Made by a program: the position numbers and the translations under genes
Assembly: GCF_900100765.1 (NCBI RefSeq)
Contig: NZ_FNFO01000010.1
Span: forward strand, 90,351 to 154,350
Length of the DNA: 64,000 bases
Source of the DNA: Catalinimonas alkaloidigena
GTDB taxonomy: Bacteria; Bacteroidota; Bacteroidia; Cytophagales; Flexibacteraceae
Reading direction: 5' to 3'
Notes under the pieces: generated by a model
Database searches by the model: none
Seen by the model: only the letters and a program-made list of their open reading frames with translations
Told to the model about the DNA's origin: nothing
Part shown: positions 44,676 through 53,420 of the stretch, one piece after another
Layout of the letters: each line of letters begins with the position of its first letter
Numbering within the stretch: position 1 is the first letter of the stretch

Positions 44676-47441
44676 TTACTCCACCACAAAGTCGTAGCTG
44701 CCAGAGCCGATGGCGATCCGTGTCTTCCCGTTTTCCGTGGAGAGCAATTCGATCTCTTCGTAAGCGCTGAGGGGCTTACCGCCTTCGGTGATCGTAGCGG
44801 ATTTACTGGCGGTGGGCAAATAGACCGTTGCGGTGGAGGAAACCGGGATTTCAACGTGCAGGGTAAAGCGCTTGCCTTCTTTTTTCCAGTCGCTGACGAT
44901 CAGGCCGTAAGGTGAACGGTACTGGGCGCGGGCCGACGTTACATCGCCGACGGGTTCGGGACGGATCACGATCTTTTTGAAGGCCACCTCCGACGTATCG
45001 CGGCGGATGCCCCCCAGCCCTTCGTAAAACCATTCCATCAGGTGACCGAGCATGAAGTGGTTGTTGGATACCACCGGCAGCGCCTGCCACGATTCGGTGA
45101 GGGCCGTCGCACCGTGCGCCAGTTGGTAGCCGTAGCCCGGCACGTCGTCGCGGCTGTTCATGTCGAAAATCACGTCGGAGCGGCCCGCTGCGTCGAGCGT
45201 CTGCACCACATAGCGATAGCCCACGTCGCCCGCCGTCAGGGCATTGTTTCGTTTGCGGATGTCGCGCACCAAATTGTTCAGCACGCGCGGTTGATTGTTT
45301 GGTTCCACCAGCCCGACGTACAGCGCGATGGCGTTAGCGGTCTGGCTGCCCGTGGCGTATTGCCCCGTCTTAGGATGAAAGAATTTTCGGTTGAAGGCTT
45401 GTTTCACGTCGGCGGCGCATTGAGCATACTTCGTTGCGTCGGTTTCTTTTTTCAGCCGCTTCGCGATCTGGCTCATGATCGTCAGGTCATAATAATACAT
45501 CGCGGTGGCGGTGACGCCCATCGGCGTGAGTTGCGAAAAGCCCGGGCGCTCCGGTCCCAGGTCGTACCAGTCGCCGAGGCCGTGGGTTAAGATGTTCCCC
45601 TCCGCTTTGGTCGCCAGGTAGTCGACGTATTGTTGCATCATCGGGTAGCTTTCTTCCAGCACGCGCTCGTCGCCGTACCACTGGTAGAGGTACCACGGTA
45701 GAATGACGGCGCTACTCCCCCACTCTGGCGAATCGCGGAACGGATCTTCGAACTGCACGTATTCGGGCACGATTTCCGGCACCAGTCCCGCGTCGGTCTG
45801 GGCCATTTTCATGTCTTCGATCTCTTTCCGGCAGAGGTTGGCGATGTCGTAGTTGTAGCGGACGGAACTGCCCATCAGGTGCGCTTCTTCCAGCCAGCCC
45901 AGCTTTTCGCGGTGCGGACAGTCGGTGAAGACGCTCACCATGTTGCTTTTGATCGCCCAATCGATGAGTTGGTCGGTCCGGTTGAACAATTCGTTGGACG
46001 ACGTAAATTCCCCCACCCGCTCGGCGGCGTTGCGCGTGTGCAGCGCCCGCACGTTCACCAGTACCGGACGATCGTCAGGCTTGAGGTTCCCCTGCGGCAC
46101 GCCGCCTTCCACCTGCATATAGCGGAAACCGTAGTAGGTGAACCGCGGCTGCCAGGTCTCTTCGCCGTCGCCTTTCAGGATATAGGTAAAGTACGACGGA
46201 CTGCCCGTTGCTTTCTGGTTGGCCAGTCCCTCTTGGGTCAGGAGTTCGGCCGGAATCATCCGGATCGTGTCTCCCCGGTTGCCCCGAACGGTCAGTTGCG
46301 GAATGCCCGACATATTCTGTCCGAAGTCGTAGACCCACGTGCCGGGGGTCGGTTCGGTAAGGGTTTTGGCCTCGAAACGTTCCATGATTTTCAGCGGATC
46401 GGCCCGTTGGGCTTCGAGGCGGGGTGGTCCGTCGACGGTCAACGCATGTTTCCACGCCGCGTCGTCGAAGCCGGGGGTGTCCCAGCCGGGTTGCTCTTGC
46501 GTAGCGTCGTAATCTTCGCCACTGTAAATGCTGCTGAAGGTCGTCGGGCCGGGTGCGGTTTTCCACGACGGATCGGAGATCACGCTTTCGGTCGAGCCGT
46601 CGGCATACTCCAGTTGCAGCCGACAGATCATCTTCGGATAACCGAACGCGCCGGTCAGTTTGCGGTAGCGCTCGCGCGGAATGTAGTAGAAGCCGGTGCC
46701 GAGCATGACGCCCAACGCGTTGTCGCCTTCCTGCAATGCCTCCGTCACGTCGAAGGTGACGTACAAGGCGTGTTCGTCGTAATCGGTCCAGCCCGGATCA
46801 AGAAAATGGTCGCCCACCTTCTGCCCATTCATGCTCAGTTCGAAGTGGCCCAAGCCGGAGATGAACATCGTGGCTTTTTCCACCGGTTTGCTCACCGCAA
46901 ATTCTTTTCGCAAGAGCGGCAGCACCACCTCGCCCTTGCCCCAGGCTTTCTTCCCCTTGCCGTGCGCCGCCGGCACAATCCGGTTCGAGTCGGGCAGCGC
47001 CTCGTAGCCGATCCACTGCGCGCCTTGCCAGTCTCGTTCCTGCATCAGGCCCATCTGCCAGGTAGCGGGCTCGCTCCAGTCGGTGACGTGACTGGCGTTG
47101 TCCCAGACCTTCACCTTCCAATAGTAGGTGCTGGCCGGTTGCAGCGGCACCCCGTCGACTTGGACCTGAATGGGGGTTTTGATGAACTGTTTTCCCGTAT
47201 CCCAGATATCGCCCATGTTCCGCGCCAGTGCCTCGGGGCTACTCGCCACGATGATCCGGCACGCCTGCTGCTTGACGCCCCGCACGGTCGACGTCAGCTC
47301 CCAGCTTAGTCGGGGCTTCGGCGTATCGATGCCCAGCGGATTTTCCTTGTACTCGCACCGCAGCCGCTGTACCTGCAAGGTCTGCGCCTGCGCATCAACG
47401 ACGTTCCACACGAGTAACAAGGGCAAGAAAAGGCGCAGCAT
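44676..47441 (-). CDS. Alpha-L-rhamnosidase, GH78
   Basis: 921 residues with signal peptide (LFLPLLLVWNVVDAQAQ). The order is the standard GH78 one: an N-terminal Ig-like domain (CEYKENPLGIDTPKPRLSWE), a rhamnosidase N domain (ATMFISGLGHFELSMNGQKV, GDHFLDPGWTDYDEHALYVT), a concanavalin-like domain, then the (alpha/alpha)6 catalytic barrel with the signature VFTDCPHREKLGWLEEAHLM and later VPEYVQFEDPFRDSPEWGSS. The C-terminal beta domain follows (YRSPYGLIVSDWKKEGKRFT). It releases terminal rhamnose, probably from rhamnogalacturonan, outside the cytoplasm. It is last in the minus-strand polysaccharide cluster, with a 237-base gap from DUF3826. Confidence 0.94.
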   Translation of the reverse strand: MLRLFLPLLLVWNVVDAQAQTLQVQRLRCEYKENPLGIDTPKPRLSWELTSTVRGVKQQACRIIVASSPEALARNMGDIWDTGKQFIKTPIQVQVDGVPLQPASTYYWKVKVWDNASHVTDWSEPATWQMGLMQERDWQGAQWIGYEALPDSNRIVPAAHGKGKKAWGKGEVVLPLLRKEFAVSKPVEKATMFISGLGHFELSMNGQKVGDHFLDPGWTDYDEHALYVTFDVTEALQEGDNALGVMLGTGFYYIPRERYRKLTGAFGYPKMICRLQLEYADGSTESVISDPSWKTAPGPTTFSSIYSGEDYDATQEQPGWDTPGFDDAAWKHALTVDGPPRLEAQRADPLKIMERFEAKTLTEPTPGTWVYDFGQNMSGIPQLTVRGNRGDTIRMIPAELLTQEGLANQKATGSPSYFTYILKGDGEETWQPRFTYYGFRYMQVEGGVPQGNLKPDDRPVLVNVRALHTRNAAERVGEFTSSNELFNRTDQLIDWAIKSNMVSVFTDCPHREKLGWLEEAHLMGSSVRYNYDIANLCRKEIEDMKMAQTDAGLVPEIVPEYVQFEDPFRDSPEWGSSAVILPWYLYQWYGDERVLEESYPMMQQYVDYLATKAEGNILTHGLGDWYDLGPERPGFSQLTPMGVTATAMYYYDLTIMSQIAKRLKKETDATKYAQCAADVKQAFNRKFFHPKTGQYATGSQTANAIALYVGLVEPNNQPRVLNNLVRDIRKRNNALTAGDVGYRYVVQTLDAAGRSDVIFDMNSRDDVPGYGYQLAHGATALTESWQALPVVSNNHFMLGHLMEWFYEGLGGIRRDTSEVAFKKIVIRPEPVGDVTSARAQYRSPYGLIVSDWKKEGKRFTLHVEIPVSSTATVYLPTASKSATITEGGKPLSAYEEIELLSTENGKTRIAIGSGSYDFVVE

Positions 47442-47585
47442 GGGGTTTGTTGGTTAGGATATTGGTTAGAAAGTTAAAAGGTTGAAGGTTAAGAAGTTTA
47501 TGCGGATGAGCTTGTGGTGCGATGTAGCGACGGAGTGGCCCGCCGCAGGGCCGCCTGGCGGGCGTTTGATTCCCTCGCTAGCCGA

Positions 47586-47620
47586 CGGACCGCCTTTGCC
47601 AGATACCTTCGAGCGGTCCG
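47586..47620. repeat. Small intergenic inverted repeat
   Basis: CGGACCGC at 47586-47593 and GCGGTCCG at 47613-47620 form an 8-bp stem with a 19-base loop in the GH78/DUF3826 spacer. There is no T tract, so it is more likely a REP-type remnant than a terminator. Confidence 0.35.
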
Positions 47621-47678
47621 ACGTCACTCCTGCACGTTCTTTGTAGAGGAAATCCTTGTACTAAATACCATCTACCAA

Positions 47679-48344
47679 CTACCTATTTTCCTTCTTCGCG
47701 GCTTCGCGGGCTTCCAGGCGTTTGTGCCAGGCTTCGCTTTCTTTGTTCAGGTCATAACCATCTTTTGAGAGGTTGTTGTTGATCCGACCTTTGTACTTTC
47801 CGAACCAGGCGTGCTTTTCGTTCGACGAGCCGGCGTCCATCGCGTGTTCGCGGGCTTCCACCAGGTTGTCCATGATCATCTTCTTTTGCGCTTCGGTCAG
47901 GTCGGGAATCATATCGAGAAACGCCGCGTAGGTTTTCGGCACCACGTTATACGTCATGCCGTCCTTCACCTGATCGACCTGTTCGGGCGTCAACTCTTTC
48001 GACAGATTGGCGATGTATTTCTTGTGCAGTTGTGCGGTTTCCTGTTTCGCCTTGGCTTCCAGCGCTTGCTTGCGGGCTTCGAGGGCGGCGGGTTCGTTCC
48101 CGGCCTGCGTTTTGGCTAGTTCTTTTTCGGCATCCAGCCCCTCGTCGATGCGGTTCAGGTCGCGGTATTGCTGGGCGATCAGGTCGCGGACACGGCGCGC
48201 TTTGGCCGGATCGTCGATGTCCATCTGGTCGACGATTTTCTGCGCACGTTCGTTCGTGACTTTGACGTATTCGGGATCGGCTTGCTGCGCGAAAACCTGG
48301 GTAACGGCCAGCAACAGGGCCAGCAACAGCGTGTATTTTTTCAT
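47679..48344 (-). CDS. DUF3826 secreted protein
   Basis: 221 residues with signal peptide (TLLLALLLAVTQVFAQQ). The mature protein is helical and highly charged, with VTNERAQKIVDQMDIDDPAK, KKYIANLSKELTPEQVDQVK, DGMTYNVVPKTYAAFLDMIP and a C-terminal block NEKHAWFGKYKGRINNNLSK that mark DUF3826. The family is repeatedly found within pectin/rhamnogalacturonan PULs of Bacteroidota, and its role (perhaps a binding or chaperone-like periplasmic protein, by analogy with Spy/LTXXQ proteins) is not known. It lies 12 bases after the TIM-barrel gene. Confidence 0.82.
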   Translation of the reverse strand: MKKYTLLLALLLAVTQVFAQQADPEYVKVTNERAQKIVDQMDIDDPAKARRVRDLIAQQYRDLNRIDEGLDAEKELAKTQAGNEPAALEARKQALEAKAKQETAQLHKKYIANLSKELTPEQVDQVKDGMTYNVVPKTYAAFLDMIPDLTEAQKKMIMDNLVEAREHAMDAGSSNEKHAWFGKYKGRINNNLSKDGYDLNKESEAWHKRLEAREAAKKENR

Positions 48345-48356
48345 AGCATATATCGT

Positions 48357-49289
48357 TTATGATTCGGAAGATTGAAAGACGGATTTCAGGTAGGCGGCGT
48401 TGGCCCCGTAGTTCCCCACCACGTCGCGGGTATTATTGGCGTCGCGCGACCGTTCGATGACGAGCCAGCCGCGCCAGCCCATGTCATCCAGCGTTTGCTT
48501 GACTTTCGGCATATCGACTTGTGGGTCGTTTTCCAGCCACACCCCATCCTGATTAGAACAGTGGATCTGGCAGATGCGGTCTTTGCCCAATGTCCGCAGT
48601 TCCTGGTGCAGGTCGCGGCCGTTTTGCAAGGCGTTGGCGAAGTTGAAGTAACTCTGAATGGCCGGTGAGCCGATGTCGTCGAGCAACGCGACTTCCCCCG
48701 CCGCGTCGAGTGCGGTTTCGATGCCGACGATCACACCCGCGTCTTCTGCCCGCTTCCCGACGTCCTTGAGTCGTTCCACAATGGCGGGGCGCAGTTCGGG
48801 ATGTTGCACCAGATCGCCCTGCACGCCCAACGGCAGAAACGCCACCTTCACCTGCATGGCCGTCATCGTGTCGATCGTGTCCTGCACCATGCGGTAGACT
48901 GTCGGCCGTTCGGCGAACGATTGAGCGTAAAAGCCCGACATCGCGATGGACGAAATTTCCAGCTTCAGTTCCCGCGCTTTGTCGAGAAACTCCTGCCGCA
49001 CCGCCGGATCGCTCAGTTTGCTGTCGAACGTTTCGCGGCTGCCCAATCCGCCCATGTCGACTTCCAGTCCGTCGGCTCCGATCTCTTTCGTACGTTCGAA
49101 GGCGCTCAGCTTCTGGCGTTTCAGGATCATCCAGTCACACACGGCGATTTTGTAGCGATCGTCGTCTGCCTCGGCCATTTTCCGGCTGGACGAACAGGCC
49201 CACAGCGGCAGGGACAGTACGCCACCCACCAGTAGGGAAGTCTTGCCCAGAAAACGGCGTCGGTTGAGGGTTGGGGAAAGTGGTTTCAC
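48357..49289 (-). CDS. Sugar phosphate isomerase/epimerase-like TIM-barrel protein with Tat/lipoprotein signal
   Basis: 310 residues. The N-terminus has a twin-arginine segment RRRFLGKTSLLVGG and then a lipobox-like LPLWACSS, so export by Tat with lipid anchoring is likely. The body is a xylose-isomerase-like TIM barrel: RTKEIGADGLEVDMGGLGSR, KLEISSIAMSGFYAQSF, VGIETALDAAGEVALLDDIG (metal Glu), ICQIHCSNQDGVWL and WLVIERSRDANNTRDV. Family members epimerise or isomerise sugars or act as lyases on keto-sugars. It sits 8 bases from the sialidase-like gene, so they are co-transcribed. The substrate is unknown. Confidence 0.8.
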   Translation of the reverse strand: MKPLSPTLNRRRFLGKTSLLVGGVLSLPLWACSSSRKMAEADDDRYKIAVCDWMILKRQKLSAFERTKEIGADGLEVDMGGLGSRETFDSKLSDPAVRQEFLDKARELKLEISSIAMSGFYAQSFAERPTVYRMVQDTIDTMTAMQVKVAFLPLGVQGDLVQHPELRPAIVERLKDVGKRAEDAGVIVGIETALDAAGEVALLDDIGSPAIQSYFNFANALQNGRDLHQELRTLGKDRICQIHCSNQDGVWLENDPQVDMPKVKQTLDDMGWRGWLVIERSRDANNTRDVVGNYGANAAYLKSVFQSSES

Positions 49290-49297
49290 AAAAGAGC

Positions 49298-50413
49298 TTA
49301 CTCGGATTTGGAAGAGGCCGTCGGCCAGGTTTCGTCTTTGATCTCGACCAGTTTCAGTTGCGACGGATCGATTTTGACGTGCTTGATGCGCTCGCGCCGC
49401 CAGGTGTAGACGACATGAACCATGCCGTCGGAAGTCTGGATGATGGACGGATATGAGTACTGACTAATGGGCGAATCTTCCAGAATCAGCGCGGCGTACC
49501 ACTTTTTGCCGTCTTCCGAGACGGACAGGTGGAGGGGCGTCCGGGGTCCTTTGATTTTGTCGCCGGGCGGCAGCACGTGGTTGTAGACCAGCAGATGCCG
49601 TCCGTCTTGCAGCGTCACGGCGTCCAGCCCCGAGTTGTTGTTGGGCAGCGAGGTCTTCTCCAGCGGCGACCACGTTTTGCCGTAGTCGTCCGACCACGCG
49701 TCCAGAACGGCACGGTGGCGGCTCCGCGCCAGGAGTTGCAATGTGCCGTTGCCGTGGTTCAGGATGGCGGGCTGAATGGCATCGTAGTCTTCCTTCTTGT
49801 TGATTGGCCCGATCTTTTTCCAGGTCTTCCCGAAGTCGGGCGTCACCTCAAAATGGACTTTCCAGCCGTCGCCTTCGGTGCTCGACGGGGCAATCAGGTC
49901 GCCGTTTTCCAACAACACCGGCTTGTTTTTTACCGGTCCGTAGAATCCTTCGGGCAGCGCCTTTTGTTCCGACCACGTCACCCCACCGTCGTCCGAGGTC
50001 CGTACGAATCCTTCCCAGTCGGACGGCTTCGGACCGATTTTGTAATAAAGTTGCAGCTCACCGTCGGGCACCTGGTAGAGCACCGGATTCCACGAAGGCA
50101 GGCGCGGGCTCCCGTCGGCCTGCACGCCGTTGGCGACTTCGACGGGCACGGTCCATTGATCGCCGCCGGTGGGTTTGCGACTCACCCAGATGCCGACGTC
50201 AGGGTTCCGTTCTTTCGTCCCACCGAACCAGGCGGCCACCAGTCCGTCGTTCGTTTCGGCAATCGTCGCGGAGTGGCACGACGGAAAAGGCGCCGTCTCG
50301 TAGATGAACTCGTCGACCAGAATGCCTTGCTTGTACGGCACATCCTGCGCCCCCGCCCGTTGCATGCCCACACACCACAGGGCGGCCAGGGCCACCCACT
50401 TTATCGTTCGCAT
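49298..50413 (-). CDS. Sialidase-fold (BNR) exo-glycosidase
   Basis: 371 residues with signal peptide (ending QRAGAQ). A six-bladed propeller is indicated by Asp boxes TSDDGGVTW, TPDFGKTW and SDDYGKTW. The opening SCHSATIAETNDGLVAAWFG followed by GTKERNPDVGIWVSRK and the later LLARSRHRAVLDAWSDDYGK are shared with a secreted BNR family common in plant-polysaccharide PULs. Real sialic acid release is unlikely in this context; an exo-acting enzyme on a sialic-acid-like keto-sugar or on a uronic acid-containing chain is more plausible, but this is inferred. It lies between GH105 and the TIM-barrel gene. Confidence 0.75.
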   Translation of the reverse strand: MRTIKWVALAALWCVGMQRAGAQDVPYKQGILVDEFIYETAPFPSCHSATIAETNDGLVAAWFGGTKERNPDVGIWVSRKPTGGDQWTVPVEVANGVQADGSPRLPSWNPVLYQVPDGELQLYYKIGPKPSDWEGFVRTSDDGGVTWSEQKALPEGFYGPVKNKPVLLENGDLIAPSSTEGDGWKVHFEVTPDFGKTWKKIGPINKKEDYDAIQPAILNHGNGTLQLLARSRHRAVLDAWSDDYGKTWSPLEKTSLPNNNSGLDAVTLQDGRHLLVYNHVLPPGDKIKGPRTPLHLSVSEDGKKWYAALILEDSPISQYSYPSIIQTSDGMVHVVYTWRRERIKHVKIDPSQLKLVEIKDETWPTASSKSE

Positions 50414-50430
50414 ATTGTCTGTTGTCTAGC

Positions 50431-51672
50431 TTATGAATTGCGCTGGCGATCGAGGCGCTCGCGCTCCAGACTCGCCATGATGAACGGCCCCGTTCCTTTC
50501 GGATCGTTGTCGCGAATCGTCTCCCCGACGTAGTATTCGTAGCTCCCGCTCCGGTAGGGATCGCCCCCCAGCCCGGCCACCGCGCAGCACTGCGTCAGCG
50601 AAATGGTCCCGTCCGGATCTTCCCGAATCAGTTCTTCCGTCAGGCCGTCATAGCCTTGGTCGGCCACCGCCAGGTACGAATCGTCGAGGTAGCCTTCGCG
50701 CACCGCCTTGTAGAGAAAGTAAGCGTACATGCTGCTGGCCGTCGCTTCGAGGTAGTTCCCTTCGCGGCCGCCCTGGTCCACCACCTGGTACCAGAGGCCG
50801 GTCGAATCGTCCTGGTACTTTTTGATGCCCTCGGCCACTTTTCGGATGACTTCTTCCACCTTCGGCCGGCCGGGATGATCTTCGGGCAAGTAGTCCATCA
50901 CGTCCACGAGCGACATCGCAAACCAGCCGATGCTCCGGCCCCAGAAGTTCGGCGAAAGGCCGGTTTCCTTATCGGCCCATTCCTGTTCCCTGCTTTCGTC
51001 CCAGCCGTGGAAATAGAGGCCCGTTTCCGGGTCGTACATGTGCTGATCGACGAGGCGGATCTGGTTCACCACGTCGTCGAATAGGGCGGGTTCGTCAAAC
51101 GCGGCGGCGTACTGCGCCAGGAACGGCGACCCCATGTAGAGGCCGTCGAGCCACATCTGATGCGGGTAGCGTTTCTTGTGCCAGAAGCCCCCTTCCGACG
51201 TCCGCGGGTGTTCGCGCATCTGGTCGCGCAGTGTGTCGAGCACCGCTTTGTAGCGCTCGTCGCCCGTCTCTTCATACAGGCGGAAGAGAATTTTCCCGGC
51301 GTTGATCTTGTCGATGTTGTAATCCTCGCGCTTGTAGTGCAACAGCGTGCCGTCGTCCGAGATCATCGTGTCGGCGTAGGCCTTCACGTAGTTGAAGTAC
51401 GTCTCGTCGCCGGTTTCCTCCCACAGGTCGAGCATCGCTGTGCCGACCAGCCCCTGCGTGTAGCCCCAGTTGGGCCGCGACGAGAAATCGAGCATCCAGG
51501 CTTCAGGAAAGCGTTCCATTTCGGAGTGGGCCATCTGCACCGACCAGGGTGCGTCGTCGGTCACGGCCTGCGCCTGTTCCTGATCGGCCGTCTCTTTTTT
51601 CGCGGTTTCGCAACTGCACAACCACGCCGTAGCGCTGAGGGAAAGGGTAAGAAGAAAGGGTTTTAGCGTCAT
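50431..51672 (-). CDS. Unsaturated rhamnogalacturonyl hydrolase-like lipoprotein, GH105
   Basis: 413 residues from ATG 51672 (MTLKPFLLTLSLSATAWLCSC), with a lipobox giving a lipid-anchored protein; nine more codons are open upstream. The (alpha/alpha)6 fold shows PNWGYTQGLVGTAMLDLWEE, INAGKILFRLYEETGDERYK, the key aspartate in PHQMWLDGLYMGSPFLAQYA, SPNFWGRSIGWFAMSLVDVM and the end CCAVAGLGGDPYRSGSYEYY. GH105 removes the 4,5-unsaturated uronic acid left by pectate or rhamnogalacturonan lyases, which fits the PL1 gene at the far end of the cluster. It is first of a tight run with the sialidase-like, TIM-barrel and DUF3826 genes. Confidence 0.93.
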   Translation of the reverse strand: MTLKPFLLTLSLSATAWLCSCETAKKETADQEQAQAVTDDAPWSVQMAHSEMERFPEAWMLDFSSRPNWGYTQGLVGTAMLDLWEETGDETYFNYVKAYADTMISDDGTLLHYKREDYNIDKINAGKILFRLYEETGDERYKAVLDTLRDQMREHPRTSEGGFWHKKRYPHQMWLDGLYMGSPFLAQYAAAFDEPALFDDVVNQIRLVDQHMYDPETGLYFHGWDESREQEWADKETGLSPNFWGRSIGWFAMSLVDVMDYLPEDHPGRPKVEEVIRKVAEGIKKYQDDSTGLWYQVVDQGGREGNYLEATASSMYAYFLYKAVREGYLDDSYLAVADQGYDGLTEELIREDPDGTISLTQCCAVAGLGGDPYRSGSYEYYVGETIRDNDPKGTGPFIMASLERERLDRQRNS

Positions 51673-52040
51673 CTTGAAATAGAATTGGTTCCGGTTCATG
51701 GGTAGAGAACCCGTTCCGGATCGGACATACTGCCTCCGTTTTGGTAGTAAGGCGCGAAAGGAGATTATACCCTTTGCAGGGGAGTTTTGTCAAGAACAGA
51801 ACGGGGGCATTGTCGTCCGGCCAGGATCTCTGTTCGCACCAAGCGGATTTCTCGTTGCTGGTAAAAGGCCCTTAATAGGATGACAATCCAGTAGAAGCGA
51901 TCTCGGCGCTTGTCATCTCGACCGTAACCTAGTGAAGAGAGAAATCTTCTACCCTTTGAAGAAAGATCTCTCACGTGCGTTCGAGATGACATGCTGAGGC
52001 GATGACGGAATGTGTGGAAGGGACCAACTACACTTCTGGT
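51673..52040. other. Intergenic region with REP-like palindrome
   Basis: These 368 bases lie between GH105 and the LytTR regulator gene. The right half holds the inverted repeat listed separately at 51911-51991. The left half contains a fragment (ccctttgcagg, about 51770) also seen in the spacer at 53421-53478, so it may be a decayed copy of the same repeat family. No gene is seen. Confidence 0.4.
51911..51991. repeat. REP-like palindrome TGTCATCTCGA ... TCGAGATGACA
   Basis: An 11-bp perfect inverted repeat (51911-51921 and 51981-51991) surrounds an inner, imperfect pairing of GAGAGAAATCTTCT with AGAAAGATCTCTC, giving an 81-base hairpin. This outer sequence is typical of dispersed intergenic palindromes in Cytophagales genomes. 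It lacks coding capacity. Confidence 0.7.
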
Positions 52041-52829
52041 CTACGCACGGTCCGGGGAGGTTTGCCAGAGGATTTTTCCTTCCAGGGCGGCCAGGGTACT
52101 TTTCTTGTAGGTGCGGCTGATGGGCAGGCTGACGTCGTGGACCTGAAGCTGCTCGGCGTTGTAAGATTGGATTTTCGTGCGATTGACGAGGTAGGAACGG
52201 TGGATGCGGAGAAACGAAGCGGGGAGCCGCTCCTGCAATTTGCTGATTTTCTCTTTCGTGATCAGGGGCTTTTCGGCTTCTGTGGTGATGATCTTCACGT
52301 AGTCGCCCATGCTCTCCAGGTAGGCAATCTCGTCGCGGACCAGCGGAACGGTTTTGCGGTCGACGCGCACCTGTAGAAAGTTCTCCTCCTGTTTGACCTT
52401 GTCTTCTTCGAACGTCTGAATGAGACGCTGGCTGCGAAACGCGCGGCGCGCCAGTTGGATGAATCCGTAGAGAAACACGATGCAGTAGAGCGTCAGCGCC
52501 AGCACAAACACGTTGGAGGTCACCGGGTTCATGTTCTTATACTGGTAATTGGCCAGGTACATGAAGGTCAAGGTAACGACGATCATTTCGAGGTAGAGCG
52601 AAACGACCAGCATGTAGACCGAGTAGAGGATGAACTTCAGGAGCTTCTTTTGAAACAGGAAACGCGGGGCTAGGTATTCGTTAAAGAAGTACGACGTCCC
52701 CACGACCACCGGCAGCAACATGGCAACAAAGTAGAACGACTCCAGGTAACTCCCGCCCGAAACCCCGAAAATGAACGTCAGTACCAGGAGTACGGCGACC
52801 CAGAAAACGACGTGGTGGATGTGTTTCAT
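52041..52829 (-). CDS. Membrane-bound LytTR transcriptional regulator
   Basis: 262 residues from ATG 52829 (MKHIHHVVFWVAVLLVL); the upstream 36 open codons are not protein-like. Four membrane helices occupy about residues 7-140. A LytTR DNA-binding domain follows (about 160-255): FLQVRVDRKTVPLVRDEIAY, LESMGDYVKIITTEAEKPLI, LPASFLRIHRSYLVNRTKI and LPISRTYKKSTL. It lacks both a receiver domain and a kinase, so the membrane part is probably the sensor. It is divergent from a small ExbB/TolQ-like membrane gene across 151 bases, and lies inside the polysaccharide cluster, which it may control. Confidence 0.88.
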   Translation of the reverse strand: MKHIHHVVFWVAVLLVLTFIFGVSGGSYLESFYFVAMLLPVVVGTSYFFNEYLAPRFLFQKKLLKFILYSVYMLVVSLYLEMIVVTLTFMYLANYQYKNMNPVTSNVFVLALTLYCIVFLYGFIQLARRAFRSQRLIQTFEEDKVKQEENFLQVRVDRKTVPLVRDEIAYLESMGDYVKIITTEAEKPLITKEKISKLQERLPASFLRIHRSYLVNRTKIQSYNAEQLQVHDVSLPISRTYKKSTLAALEGKILWQTSPDRA

Positions 52830-52917
52830 GCTCCGGCTTTTTGCGTTAAAAATGCCCCTTGTTTCGGATTGGAGGGGGAAAAGTCGTTGAACGACAGGTT
52901 TTCGACCGGATTCTACA

Positions 52918-52949
52918 TTGACACGCGCGGCCCCCACGCCCTAGCTTTG
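52918..52949 (+). promoter_or_regulatory. Bacteroidota-type promoter for the ExbB/TolQ-like gene
   Basis: TTG at 52918-52920, a 21-base spacer and TAGCTTTG at 52942-52949 fit the TTTG-N19-21-TAnnTTTG housekeeping promoter consensus of the phylum. Transcription would start about 25 bases before the ATG at 52981. Confidence 0.55.
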
Positions 52950-52980
52950 GTGCATTCAATTACCTAAACTTAAATCTAGC

Positions 52981-53367
52981 ATGCTTGATCTATTTTTCGA
53001 AGGCGGCATCTTGTTTATGGGGATGTTGACCCTGGTGTTTTTCATCATGGTCGCCACGGCGGTCGTGGTCGGCCTGCCCATCTTCACCCACCAGGTAAGC
53101 CACGTCGCCGCCACCCGCCATCGGCTGACCTATGTAAAATCTGTCGGGTTGTTTGCGCTGATCTTCGGGATGTTCGGACAACTGCTGGGGTTGTACGACG
53201 CCTTCAAGGCCATCGAACAGATCGGAGCCGTTTCGCAGGCGATGCTGGCGGGTGGCCTGCGCGTGTCGTCCATCAGCACCCTGTACGGCTTTTTTATCTT
53301 TCTACTGTCTTACCTGATCTGGTTCGGGCTGGAAACTGCCCTCAACCGGAAAGTGGCTGTGGAGTGA
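52981..53367 (+). CDS. Small MotA/TolQ/ExbB-like membrane protein
   Basis: 128 residues with three membrane helices: GGILFMGMLTLVFFIMVATA, SVGLFALIFGMFGQLLGLYD and SSISTLYGFFIFLLSYLIWF. The second and third helices with the polar loop DAFKAIEQIGAVSQAMLAGG resemble the channel-forming helices of TolQ/ExbB/MotA proton-channel proteins. No TolR/ExbD/MotB partner is adjacent. It is expressed divergently from the LytTR gene, and small proteins of this type often neighbour LytTR regulators in Bacteroidota, suggesting a functional pair. Confidence 0.75.
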   Translation: MLDLFFEGGILFMGMLTLVFFIMVATAVVVGLPIFTHQVSHVAATRHRLTYVKSVGLFALIFGMFGQLLGLYDAFKAIEQIGAVSQAMLAGGLRVSSISTLYGFFIFLLSYLIWFGLETALNRKVAVE

Positions 53368-53420
53368 ATGGAAAGCACACAAGAGAAACTGTCCTCTGTG
53401 TAGAGGAAGTGAGTTCTATA

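Noticed and set aside
45879..47309. 476-codon open frame on the plus strand
   Set aside because: Antisense to the GH78 rhamnosidase, which has full family motifs; the plus frame has no recognisable domain.
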